From NCBI GenBank assembly GCA_944320605.1, contig CALUIE010000018.1:1-40713 (forward strand): a stretch of 40,713 nt of DNA. The letters run 5' to 3'. This stretch comes from an uncultured Phocaeicola sp. GTDB lineage: Bacteria > Bacteroidota > Bacteroidia > Bacteroidales > Bacteroidaceae. This document shows positions 17,361-25,637 of this stretch, piece after piece. The translations under genes were made by a program, and so were the position numbers. The notes under the pieces were generated by a model. The model saw only the letters and a list, made by a program, of their open reading frames with translations, made no database searches and was not told where the DNA came from. Within the stretch, counting starts at the first letter, position 1, and every line of letters begins with the position of its first letter.

Positions 17361-18911
17361 TCAATATAAATCTTTTACAAGACTATTATAATAAACTTCA
17401 AGATTTGTATATTCCTTACTCAAATTATACTTGGCACTGTCATCAACATTCTTGTCAAGACCTTGTTTTTCCTCCCATTCATCAGGCATTCCGTCACCAT
17501 CCGAATCAGGCAAGATTGTTCCGCCGGAATATTCAGGCCATCCACCTACATCATTGGCATTATCTATAATTCCCAAACTACTACCATTACTTCCGTTGGC
17601 TGTATAATCACCATTCTGTACATTATTCACAATTCTTGTATCCACAGCATCACGTTTGAATGAAGCTCCAGCTTTAGAGAGTACGGAATTGTAAGCGTCT
17701 TTGGCAGTCTGAGTAAAGTCCTCTACATCCTCTGAAATTAAAAATTCTTCACTGTTTTTTATTGCATCTATGCCACCATCCGGCAATGGAATGCCTTTGT
17801 CATTAGGCTGAAGCCCAACCCAATTATCACTATTAACATTATCTATCAACGACTGGTAAGCAGGATTCAGCACAGGACAAGAGCCATCAAATACATTGCC
17901 ATGAAGATAGAAATTTCCCCAAGTTCCTTTTTCATTAGTATTTTTGCCATCATCAGCATTTGGAGAAAATATACGATTTATAAGAACCTTCTTTTCATTC
18001 GTAGATGGCCCTGGTTTATAATAGTTATTTACAAAGTTATAACTACCTCCTTCACCGGCATATCCTCCATTGGTAGGGCCCCAATTATAAAACACATTAT
18101 TTCTGATATCAACTTTTTCATTCTCCGGTTTACCGGTATAACGACTACCACATAACCTTGGAGTACGACTGCTGTGATGAGCTATCAGATTATGATGAAA
18201 AGTAGCAGGCGAACCTCCCCATATTCCTCCATATCCGTGAGCCCCTTTATCATGTAAAGATTTTGCCAGACTCTCACTGATAATACACCACTGCATTGTG
18301 AAATTAGTATTATCATAAAATGATGAACATTCATCTGTACTCCAGCTCATTGAACAATGGTCAATAATTATATTCTTACGTTCCTTACCCCACATAGCAT
18401 CAGCTCCGTCTGCTTCGCTACCTGAGAGACTATCCGATCCCATACGACAACGAATAAATCGAATTATTACATTATCTGCTTTTACAGATAACGGATGACC
18501 TTTCAGACAAATACCATCACCCGGGGCAGTCTGGCCGGCTATAGTCAAATCTCCATTTCTTATCGCGAGTTCACTTTTGAGTTCGATAATTCCACTCACA
18601 GTAAAGACAATAGTACGAGCTCCTGACTGTGAAACAGCCCAGCGCAAAGAGCCTTCTGTATTATTATCTTCTAAAGAATTAACAGTCAGCACTTTACCTT
18701 CCGCGCCACCTTTAGTATATGCTCCGGCACCGTATGCTCCAGGAAAAGCAACAATTTTAGTACGGTCAGGAGTTTCATATTCATGTAGTGAATCTGAATC
18801 CTCTCCAACATTTTCCGATTCATCATCATTATGCATAGGATTCTCAGAACAAGCCATTACATTTACAGTTGTAAATATAAGGCAGAACAAAAGATTAATA
18901 AAATACCACAT
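17361..18911 (-). CDS. Pectate lyase, PL1-type, lipoprotein
   Basis: Pectate lyases cleave polygalacturonate by Ca-dependent beta-elimination. This 516-residue protein begins with a hydrophobic segment and a probable lipobox (VMACSEN), then an acidic serine-rich linker and a parallel beta-helix: [21 protein letters not shown]-like [44 protein letters not shown] followed by RTPRLCG. The latter blocks match the substrate and catalytic arginine regions of PL1 enzymes. The segment [17 protein letters not shown] near the C-terminus is a DxDxDG calcium-binding loop of the kind seen in bacterial surface enzymes. It is the first gene of the pectin cluster, after the efflux-operon terminator, and has its own promoter element. 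The end product would be unsaturated oligogalacturonides. Confidence 0.93.
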   Translation of the reverse strand: MWYFINLLFCLIFTTVNVMACSENPMHNDDESENVGEDSDSLHEYETPDRTKIVAFPGAYGAGAYTKGGAEGKVLTVNSLEDNNTEGSLRWAVSQSGARTIVFTVSGIIELKSELAIRNGDLTIAGQTAPGDGICLKGHPLSVKADNVIIRFIRCRMGSDSLSGSEADGADAMWGKERKNIIIDHCSMSWSTDECSSFYDNTNFTMQWCIISESLAKSLHDKGAHGYGGIWGGSPATFHHNLIAHHSSRTPRLCGSRYTGKPENEKVDIRNNVFYNWGPTNGGYAGEGGSYNFVNNYYKPGPSTNEKKVLINRIFSPNADDGKNTNEKGTWGNFYLHGNVFDGSCPVLNPAYQSLIDNVNSDNWVGLQPNDKGIPLPDGGIDAIKNSEEFLISEDVEDFTQTAKDAYNSVLSKAGASFKRDAVDTRIVNNVQNGDYTANGSNGSSLGIIDNANDVGGWPEYSGGTILPDSDGDGMPDEWEEKQGLDKNVDDSAKYNLSKEYTNLEVYYNSLVKDLY

Positions 18912-18970
18912 AAGAACATATTTTAATATTAACTAATAATCAACATAACCGAACTCAAATAATAAGATTA

Positions 18971-18978
18971 CAAATTTA
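18971..18978 (-). promoter_or_regulatory. Candidate pectate lyase promoter, -7 element
   Basis: The minus strand reads TAAATTTG (TAnnTTTG), with a predicted start near 18964 and a leader of about 53 nt. No -33 TTTG is found at normal spacing. Confidence 0.5.
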
Positions 18979-19198
18979 TCATAATATAGGTTTATCATCA
19001 TTTCTTAAATAGCCAAATAAATTATATCAGGAACTAAATAATGCTACATGGCTTTTATGTGTTTAAACATAGCATCCACAAATACTACCAAATACAAGAT
19101 ATTTGTTCTTCAATCGCAAAAATGCTACATTTAATTATAACTAATGTGGATATATTGGTTTATAAATGACAAAAAATGGTTTTTTACAATTTTTCTAC

Positions 19199-19237
19199 AA
19201 AAAACGAGCTGCCCGAAGATCACTCCCCAGACAGCCC
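19199..19237 (-). terminator. Intrinsic terminator of the RND-TolC operon
   Basis: On the minus strand GGGCTGTCTG (19228-19237) pairs with CGGGCAGCTC (19206-19215), ten pairs including three G-U, followed by G and six U. It lies about 80 bp after the TolC-like gene stop. Confidence 0.78.
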
Positions 19238-19314
19238 CAATCATCTAATTATCACACTAGATAATGATAACAGTTAATTTTATATGAAATGATTGTGTGT
19301 GTGTTTCACAATTA

Positions 19315-20679
19315 TTATTCTCCTCTACCTCCTCCAAGAGCCTGGTAGAGACTTATCACGCTTTGTATCTCTGTAAAGCGGTTTGCCACTTGTGTAAGTT
19401 GGGCATTTAGCAATGAGTGGCGAGCAGTCAATACTTCAAGATAATTTGTTGTTCCGTATTCCATAAGCAAAGACGTACTGGCTACAGTCTTTTCCAAAGC
19501 CGATACTTGTTTTTGATAAAGATCAGTTTTAGATTTGCATGACTGATATGCTGTAAGCGCATCGTTCACCTCGGCTCCGGCATTCAACAATGTCTGTTGG
19601 AAATTCAGACTGGCTTCTTCCTGTTGTGCCTTTGCAATACGAAGCTGGGCAATGTTCTGTCCACGATTGAACAAAGGCAAAGTAAGTTGTCCTACCGCAT
19701 TAGCTATAAACTTAGCCGGATTAACTATTACCGATCCGGCAAGATTTGTCCATCCTGCAGTTCCACTAAGAACTATTGAAGGATAGAAAGCAGAACGAGC
19801 CTGATTTGTTACATAAAATGCTGCTTCAAGTGAACGTTCTGCAGAACGTACATCAGGACGGTTTGACAACATTTGCAATGGAACTCCCACAGACAAGTTC
19901 TCAGGCATTACCTGATCAGCTAACTTACCACGTTCATAATTACGTGGAGTTTCTGCCAGCAATAGAGCCAAACTATTCTGAGTCTGATTTATCTGTTCTT
20001 TCAAATCTATTACAGATGTCTTTACACTATAGTACGTAGCTTCCATCTGAGATACACCAGCCTCATTATATTGTCCGGCATCCATAAGCGCACGTGCTGC
20101 ATTCACAGTTTCTTTCCATGCAGTTTCTGTCTCCTGCGACAATGCTAACTGTTCGTCAAGCATAAGAAGTGTATAATATGTATTAGCCACACTTGCTATC
20201 AATTGAGAACGTACAGCCTGCTTATAATCAATGCTTTGGGCATATAATGCCTGAGCCTGTTTCTTGGAATTGCGCATACGTCCGAAAATATCAAGTTCCC
20301 AACTTGCTGTGACAGGGAGCTGATATGATTTTGTAGCTTTCTGACCATCGAAACTGCTGATTGTTCCCTGCGGAGCCAAAGCGAATGAAGGCAGAAAGGC
20401 AAGCTTAGAAGCAAGAAGTGTGGCTTTCGACTCTTCTATTCTCAATTGAGCAGACTGATAATCGGTATTGTTCTGTAATGCCTGTTCTATTAAGGTCTGC
20501 AAATGAGGATCTGTGAAAACCTCTTTCCAATCAGAATTGCCGAAATTCAGTGTATCCGCAACCTCCACCTTTTCTCCGTACAGGCTGTCAGGAACAGTCT
20601 CAGCAGGTTTATATTTTGTATATATACCACAGCTGCTTAACATTGCAGCTGCAGTAGTGAGTATTATTAATTTCTTCAT
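19315..20679 (-). CDS. TolC/OprM-like outer-membrane efflux lipoprotein
   Basis: A 454-residue outer-membrane channel of the NodT/OprM type, the exit duct for an RND pump. The lipobox AAMLSSCGIYTKYKP (C17) marks it as a lipoprotein. Two long repeated helical-hairpin units follow the family pattern: DPHLQTLIEQALQNNTDYQS and ASWELDIFGRMRNSKKQAQA in the first half, LLAETPRNY, LLSNRPDVRSAERSLEAAF-like text and LTLPLFNRGQNIAQLRIAKA in the second. It starts 18 bp after the RND gene stop and is followed by a strong terminator, so it is the last gene of the operon. The reading frame is intact. Confidence 0.95.
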   Translation of the reverse strand: MKKLIILTTAAAMLSSCGIYTKYKPAETVPDSLYGEKVEVADTLNFGNSDWKEVFTDPHLQTLIEQALQNNTDYQSAQLRIEESKATLLASKLAFLPSFALAPQGTISSFDGQKATKSYQLPVTASWELDIFGRMRNSKKQAQALYAQSIDYKQAVRSQLIASVANTYYTLLMLDEQLALSQETETAWKETVNAARALMDAGQYNEAGVSQMEATYYSVKTSVIDLKEQINQTQNSLALLLAETPRNYERGKLADQVMPENLSVGVPLQMLSNRPDVRSAERSLEAAFYVTNQARSAFYPSIVLSGTAGWTNLAGSVIVNPAKFIANAVGQLTLPLFNRGQNIAQLRIAKAQQEEASLNFQQTLLNAGAEVNDALTAYQSCKSKTDLYQKQVSALEKTVASTSLLMEYGTTNYLEVLTARHSLLNAQLTQVANRFTEIQSVISLYQALGGGRGE

Positions 20680-20697
20680 GTGTTATTCTTTTAATGA

Positions 20698-23600
20698 TTA
20701 TACCTGTTCATCATTTTTGAAAGCATTTCTCTCTTCAAGACTGCGCTCATGTTCTAATTTAAACTGTGCATCCCCTTCCACTTGCATAGGTTTACGGATT
20801 TTCTCCTGAAGATACTCAAACGTGATATAGAACACTGGAACCACAAAAAGAAGAGCCAAAGTACCAATAAGCATACCACCGACAACACCTGTTCCCAAAG
20901 AACTGTTACCATTTGCTCCGGCACCTGTAGCAAACATAAGCGGAATCATACCGAAAATCATTGTCAATACGGTCATCAGGATAGGACGAAGACGGGCCTG
21001 TGCTGCAGAATATGCAGATTCTATAATACCCATTCCCCTACGACGACGTTCCAATGCATATTCCGTAATAAGTATGGCTGTTTTGGAAAGCAGACCAATC
21101 AACATAATCACACCTGTCTGAAGATAGATATTGTTTTCAAGTCCGAACAACTTGGCAAACAAGAAACTACCCATCAAATCAAATGGCACTGAGAATATAA
21201 CTGCCAACGGAACAAGGAAACTTTCATAAAGACATGAAAGGATAAGATATATAAGAACGACACATATTATATATATAAATACAGTCTGAGAACCGCCACT
21301 CTGTGATTCCTCACGTGCGATACCACCATATTCATATCCATAACCGGTAGGAAGAGTCTGAGCGGCAACTTCTTTGATCGCATTCTGTACTTCACCTGTT
21401 GAATATCCGGGTTGTGCATTAACATTTACGTTTATAGAACTGTAAAGGTTGAATCGTTTTGCAACTTCAGCACCCATTACATTTCTCAATGTTACAAACT
21501 GACCTAAAGGTGCCATTTCTGTACCATTACGTACATACATATTATTAAGAGACTGCTCGTCAAGACGATACTCTGGTGACGCCTGGAGCATTACACGATA
21601 TACCTTACCAAATTCATTGAAGTTTGAAACGTATGAACCACCACAGTAACTACCCAAAGCAGAAAGCACATCCGACGGAGATATTCCTGCTCGTTTACAC
21701 TTGGCTGCATCAATATCAACTGCTATCTGTGGGAAGTTCATGGCGTAAGAAGTATATGCCATAGCTACCTCAGGACGTTGATTCAATACACCGAGGAAAT
21801 TCATTACATGGTTGAAGAACACCGACATATCACCTCCGGTCTTATCCTGCATATACAATTCTACAGAGTTACCCATACCGTAACCAGGAATCATACCAGT
21901 CTGGAAGCAGAAGATCTGAGCCTCTTTGATTTGAGCAAACTGTGCATTCATCCTCGCCATTACTGCATCGGCTGAATGTTCTGCTCCCTTACGTTCATCC
22001 CATGGTTTAAGATCGACAATACATGAAGCGTATGATGTACCCTGACCTGAAATAAGACCATAACCTGATGTAGCACTGAAGTTTTCAACTTCCGGTGTAT
22101 TTTTCAGTATATCTTTTACCTTTTCCAACACTTTGACAGTCTCTGCAAGAGTGCTACCTGGTGATGTACTTATATTTACCATAACAGTTCCTTGGTCTTC
22201 CTGTGGAACAAGACCTGTTTTGGTAGTCTTCATAAAGAATACTAGCAATATTACAGATACAATAAGTGCGGTCCAAACCATCCATCTGTGATGGATGGCA
22301 AACATTACACCTTTCTTATACTTGTTCATTGTAGCATTGAAAGAAGCATTATATGCTGCTTTCACACGACCATTAAAACTCTTGGGACTTTTTTGTCCGT
22401 CAGACGGTCTCATCATTATGGCACAAAGAGCAGGACAAAGAACCAAGGCACAAATCATAGACAAACCTACTGAAGTAGCCATTGTGATACCAAACTGAGT
22501 ATAGAATATACCAGATGTACCGCCCATGAACGTTACAGGGATAAACACAGCCATAAACACACATGTACATGAAATAACGGCCATAGTTACATCACTCAAC
22601 GCATCTTTTGTTGCCAGATATGGAGAAGTGTAACCTGAATCGAATTTCTCTTGTACAGCCTCTACCACCACTATGGCATCATCCACCACGGTACCGATAG
22701 CAAGCACAAGCGCAAACAGAGTAAGGATGTCTATACTGAAACCTGCTGCAACAAGACAGGCAAACGTACCGATAAGAGATACAATGATTGAAATAGAAGG
22801 TATCAATGTACTCTTGAAATCCTGCAAGAAGAAGTAAACCACAAGAATAACAAGTATGATTGCTATTACAAGTGTTTCCACAACGTTGTGAATAGATGCA
22901 TAAAGGAAGTCATTCGAACTCATCATCTGAACGAACTCAACACCGGGAGGAAGAGCCTCAGACATTTCTTCCAGTCGTTTTGTTATGGCTTCATTAACTT
23001 CAGTAGCATTAGCACCAGCGACCTGGAAAGTAAGGAAAGTCACGCCCGGACGGTCATTTACTTCACCATGGAAACTATATGACAATCGTCCTAATTCAAC
23101 TTTGGCAATATCCTTGAGTCGAAGAACAGAACCGTCATCATTCGAACGTATCACAATATCCTCAAACTGTTCTACCGATTTAAGACGTCCTTTATATTTC
23201 AGAGCATATTGAAATACATTTGGAGAGTTCTCGCCAAGATTACCTGCCGGAGCTTCTATATTCTGTTCTCCAAGCACTGCAGTAACATCGTCTGGAATAA
23301 GACCATACTGTGCCATACGCTCCGGATTAAGCCATATACGCATACTGTAAGTATCACCAAGCAATGTTGCGTCACCTACACCTTCAATACGTTTAATCTC
23401 TGGTATAACATTAATATCCAGATAATTGGCAAGGAATGTTTCGTCATATTTTCCATCAGTACTAACCAAAGAGTTAATCTGAAGAAAACTTGTCTGTCTT
23501 TTTGCCGTAGAGACACCGATTTTTGTTACTTCCGACGGTAATAGTCCCTGTGCTTTAGATACACGGTTCTGGACATTGACAGCAGCCATATCAGGATCAG

Positions 23601-23895
23601 TTCCCTGCTTGAAATAGACCTGTATTGTAGCCGAACCCGAATTTGTAGCAGTAGAAGTGATATACATCATGTTTTCCACACCGTTTATACTCTCTTCCAA
23701 CGGCATTATAACACTGTTCATTACCGCGTCGGCACTGGCTCCTGTATATGTAGCATCAACCACTACTGTAGGAGGAGCGATATCAGGATACTGTTCTACC
23801 GGCAAAGATATGAGTGAGATAAATCCCACCAACAAAATCACGATGGAGATGGAAATAGCCATCACCGGTCGTTTTATAAATATATTTCCTTTCAT
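20698..23895 (-). CDS. RND-family (HAE1/AcrB-type) multidrug efflux transporter
   Basis: A 1065-residue inner-membrane proton-driven pump. It has the first helix PVMAISISIVILLVGFISLI, the porter-domain YPDIAPPTVVVDATYTGASA, and the proton-relay residues typical of AcrB: the adjacent aspartates in AIGTVVDDAIVVVEAVQ and the lysine in GLLSKTAILITEYALERRR. The frame is uninterrupted. It is normally encoded after a periplasmic adaptor (AcrA/MexA type), but none is present here: 12 bp upstream of the ATG the opposite strand already reads as an AraC-type DNA-binding domain. The pump would need an adaptor from elsewhere, and its own promoter may be lost. Drug or bile-acid substrates cannot be read from sequence. 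Confidence 0.96.
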   Translation of the reverse strand: MKGNIFIKRPVMAISISIVILLVGFISLISLPVEQYPDIAPPTVVVDATYTGASADAVMNSVIMPLEESINGVENMMYITSTATNSGSATIQVYFKQGTDPDMAAVNVQNRVSKAQGLLPSEVTKIGVSTAKRQTSFLQINSLVSTDGKYDETFLANYLDINVIPEIKRIEGVGDATLLGDTYSMRIWLNPERMAQYGLIPDDVTAVLGEQNIEAPAGNLGENSPNVFQYALKYKGRLKSVEQFEDIVIRSNDDGSVLRLKDIAKVELGRLSYSFHGEVNDRPGVTFLTFQVAGANATEVNEAITKRLEEMSEALPPGVEFVQMMSSNDFLYASIHNVVETLVIAIILVILVVYFFLQDFKSTLIPSISIIVSLIGTFACLVAAGFSIDILTLFALVLAIGTVVDDAIVVVEAVQEKFDSGYTSPYLATKDALSDVTMAVISCTCVFMAVFIPVTFMGGTSGIFYTQFGITMATSVGLSMICALVLCPALCAIMMRPSDGQKSPKSFNGRVKAAYNASFNATMNKYKKGVMFAIHHRWMVWTALIVSVILLVFFMKTTKTGLVPQEDQGTVMVNISTSPGSTLAETVKVLEKVKDILKNTPEVENFSATSGYGLISGQGTSYASCIVDLKPWDERKGAEHSADAVMARMNAQFAQIKEAQIFCFQTGMIPGYGMGNSVELYMQDKTGGDMSVFFNHVMNFLGVLNQRPEVAMAYTSYAMNFPQIAVDIDAAKCKRAGISPSDVLSALGSYCGGSYVSNFNEFGKVYRVMLQASPEYRLDEQSLNNMYVRNGTEMAPLGQFVTLRNVMGAEVAKRFNLYSSINVNVNAQPGYSTGEVQNAIKEVAAQTLPTGYGYEYGGIAREESQSGGSQTVFIYIICVVLIYLILSCLYESFLVPLAVIFSVPFDLMGSFLFAKLFGLENNIYLQTGVIMLIGLLSKTAILITEYALERRRRGMGIIESAYSAAQARLRPILMTVLTMIFGMIPLMFATGAGANGNSSLGTGVVGGMLIGTLALLFVVPVFYITFEYLQEKIRKPMQVEGDAQFKLEHERSLEERNAFKNDEQV

Positions 23896-23906
23896 TTTTA
23901 TTCTTC

Positions 23907-24209
23907 ATTAAATTCATACATCTGATATTCGATTTCTGTCCAAAGGAAAGGGAAGTAGGTTTCTACGCCGAAAGATTGTGCATAACACCAAGATACCTCA
24001 CATCTATAACACAAAGCATTGCCGAAAAATCACCTAAATTCATAATAGACAAACATACAATACAAAGAATAAAGATTATGCTTAAATCGTCGAATATATC
24101 AATGCAGGAAATAGCCTACGAACTGAAATTCCCCGATCAATCGTTTTTTGCCAGATACTTTAAAAAACATACAGGGATGTCACCACAAGAGTACAGGCTA
24201 AAATCTTAA
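23907..24209 (+). pseudogene. AraC-type regulator remnant lacking its N-terminus
   Basis: The frame reads IKFIHLIFDFCPKEREVGFY and then AERLCITPRYLTSITQSIAE, ending with MQEIAYELKFPDQSFFARYF and KKHTGMSPQEYRLKS. This is the two-helix-turn-helix C-terminal domain common in Bacteroidetes AraC-family regulators, normally preceded by about 180-200 sensor residues. Here the frame is closed by a stop at 23877-23879, and no ATG or GTG lies between that stop and the HTH. Only a TTG at 23976 could start translation, and it would cut off the first HTH helix. Recognisable homology begins about 12 bp from the RND start codon. It is best read as the surviving end of a divergent regulator gene after a deletion. 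An independent short DNA-binding protein is less likely. Confidence 0.75.
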
Positions 24210-24255
24210 CAACTGTATAACAGCGTGCCGTTATATTAAACAATGTTATAAAACA

Positions 24256-24278
24256 CAAGTTTTCTCGCACAAAACTTG
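24256..24278. promoter_or_regulatory. Inverted repeat overlapping a -33 box
   Basis: CAAGTTTT (24256-24263) and AAAACTTG (24271-24278) form a perfect 8-bp inverted repeat with a 7-bp spacer. The right arm contains the TTG of the -33 element of the promoter before mnmA, so it could be an operator. Confidence 0.4.
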
Positions 24279-24305
24279 CAGATAACGAAAAAGTCCGTAC
24301 CTTTG
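24275..24305 (+). promoter_or_regulatory. Promoter for the short RNA/leader before mnmA
   Basis: CTTG (24275-24278), 19 nt, then TACCTTTG (24298-24305). This is the best match in the window to the full Bacteroidetes promoter (TTTG, 19-21 nt, TAnnTTTG) and predicts a transcript starting near 24311. Confidence 0.75.
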
Positions 24306-24310
24306 TACTG

Positions 24311-24374
24311 TGTTTTTCATAGTATTAGATTTTAAGGTTAACAAAGGTTGGAGTACAGCGGTACTCCTTTTTTT
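24311..24374 (+). ncRNA. Candidate ~64-nt small RNA or attenuated leader upstream of mnmA
   Basis: A strong promoter is followed after about 40 nt by a textbook terminator: GGAGTAC (24350-24356), a 4-nt loop, GTACTCC (24361-24367), then seven T (24368-24374). The transcript body carries TTTTTCATAGTATTAGATTT and AAGGTTAACAAAGGTTGG. I believe I have seen this kind of promoter-body-terminator unit repeatedly in Bacteroidales genomes; the described Bacteroidales-1 RNA motif, bounded by a promoter and a terminator, is one possible match, from memory and unverified. It is either a free-standing RNA or, with read-through, the leader of mnmA, whose ATG lies 43 nt past the terminator. Confidence 0.6.
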
Positions 24375-24416
24375 ATGCCCTTACGTCAAGTAACCATTTT
24401 TCAAAGGAACAAAAGT

Positions 24417-25469
24417 ATGGAAGAAAACAATAAAGTATTATTAGGCATGAGCGGAGGAACAGACAGTTCAGTAGCCGCTATGTTACTTTTGGACGCAGGA
24501 TACGAAGTTACAGGAGTTACATTCCGCTTCTTTGAAAAAGATAACAATACAGAATATCTGGACGACGCACGAGAACTTTGCTCCAGTCTTGGCATTCCAC
24601 ACATTACATACGACCTCAGAGACAGATTCAAAAAATACATCATAGACTATTTCATAAAGGAATATATGACAGGGAGAACACCTGTGCCATGTACGCTGTG
24701 TAACAATTATCTGAAATGGCCCATACTTAAAGAAATAGCCGACAGAGAAGGAATATACCATATCTCCACAGGACATTACGTACAAAAAACATTCTGTAAT
24801 GGTTATTGGCATATCAAAAGTGGTGCTGACCCTGACAAAGACCAGTCCTTCTTTCTATGGGGACTTCCGCAGGATATTATGGAGCGGATGATACTGCCGC
24901 TGGGAAATATAACAAAAACGAGAGTTAGAGAAATTGCGGCAAAAAGAGGCTTCATGAAGGCTTCAATCAAAAAAGACAGTCTTGGAGTATGCTTCTGCCC
25001 AATGGATTACAGAAGTTTTTTACGCAAGAATGTCAATCCTGATTTAATCAGTTACGGCATATTCTGTGATGAGGAAGGTAATAACATAGGGAGACATGAA
25101 GGATATCCGTTTTATACAATAGGACAACGCAGAGGATTGGGGATATATATGAACAAGGCATTGTTCGTAAAAGAAATTCTTCCTGAAGAAAACAAAGTAG
25201 TAATAAGTGACAAACTGTCTTCTCTTGAATACAGCGAAATGTGGCTCACAGACTGGAATATAATAAATCCGGAATCTCTGTTGGGTAAGTACGATGTAAT
25301 AGTAAAAATAAGATATCGGAAGCAGGCGAACAGATGTACAGTTACAATGACCGGCGACGGACTGTTACACGTAAAGCTTCATGAACCGTTGGCAGCAATT
25401 GCTCCCGGACAAGCGGCCGCATTCTACAGAAACGATATCGTTCTCGGTGGAGGAATTATAAACAAGTGA
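24417..25469 (+). CDS. mnmA: tRNA-specific 2-thiouridylase MnmA
   Basis: MnmA thiolates U34 of Lys, Glu and Gln tRNAs using ATP and relayed sulfur. The 350-residue protein starts [20 protein letters not shown] with the PP-loop SGGTDSS. It has the two catalytic cysteines in conserved context: [13 protein letters not shown] for the first, and [16 protein letters not shown] for the second. It also has [19 protein letters not shown] and [20 protein letters not shown], ending with a small C-terminal barrel. The start at 24417 follows AAAGGAACAAAAGT and fits the family N-terminus. A longer frame from 24348 would translate through the leader terminator and is rejected. It is the only complete plus-strand gene in the window and converges on the lipoprotein operon. 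Confidence 0.96.
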   Translation: MEENNKVLLGMSGGTDSSVAAMLLLDAGYEVTGVTFRFFEKDNNTEYLDDARELCSSLGIPHITYDLRDRFKKYIIDYFIKEYMTGRTPVPCTLCNNYLKWPILKEIADREGIYHISTGHYVQKTFCNGYWHIKSGADPDKDQSFFLWGLPQDIMERMILPLGNITKTRVREIAAKRGFMKASIKKDSLGVCFCPMDYRSFLRKNVNPDLISYGIFCDEEGNNIGRHEGYPFYTIGQRRGLGIYMNKALFVKEILPEENKVVISDKLSSLEYSEMWLTDWNIINPESLLGKYDVIVKIRYRKQANRCTVTMTGDGLLHVKLHEPLAAIAPGQAAAFYRNDIVLGGGIINK

Positions 25470-25538
25470 AAAAGATTTCTAACAGAAAGAAAACTTCATC
25501 GCGTGCTTTTATCTTCTATAAATATGATCTATGGTTAT

Positions 25539-25601
25539 ACAAATACAACTTGTATTCTTATAAACATAAGTTATATTTATAAAAACACAAGTTGTATTTA
25601 T
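25539..25601. repeat. Array 3: three AT-rich 21-bp palindromic units, exact 21-bp period
   Basis: Three dyads are centred at 25549, 25570 and 25591. Left arms read ACAAATACAA, ATAAACATAA and AAAAACACAA; right arms read TTGTATTCTT, TTATATTTAT and TTGTATTTAT, with one central C or G. Arm complementarity is 8/10, 9/10 and 8/10. A weaker fourth copy may be centred at 25528. The array sits between the convergent ends of mnmA and a lipoprotein gene, so it is not upstream of either. The 168-bp gap holds nothing else clear. Confidence 0.7.
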
Positions 25602-25637
25602 AGATAATATCAGTCCGTTTAGCGTTTACTGACAGTA

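Larger units (their letters stand above)
18912..19314. other. 403-bp intergenic region between the pectate lyase and efflux genes
   Basis: It contains the pectate lyase promoter element (18971-18978) and the terminator of the RND/TolC operon (19199-19237). AATGCTACAT occurs twice (19040-19049 and 19121-19130), and a short GTGTGTGTGT run lies near 19296. No convincing small gene or structured RNA was found. Confidence 0.65.

Noticed and set aside
19040-19130. AATGCTACAT repeated twice before the pectate lyase gene
   Set aside because: Two copies 81 bp apart in AT-rich sequence, with no helical spacing relation to the promoter; too weak to call an operator.
24219-24236. Possible terminator of the AraC remnant (ATAAC/GTTAT)
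   Set aside because: Only about five base pairs with mismatches and no U-tract.
24348-24416. N-terminal extension of MnmA by 23 residues
   Set aside because: It would translate through the terminator hairpin and adds residues absent from the family; the ATG at 24417 gives the standard N-terminus.
25539-25601. Array 3 as a bidirectional terminator
   Set aside because: The dyads are AT-rich, short and without loops, and no U-tract follows a stable GC stem; stability would be poor.
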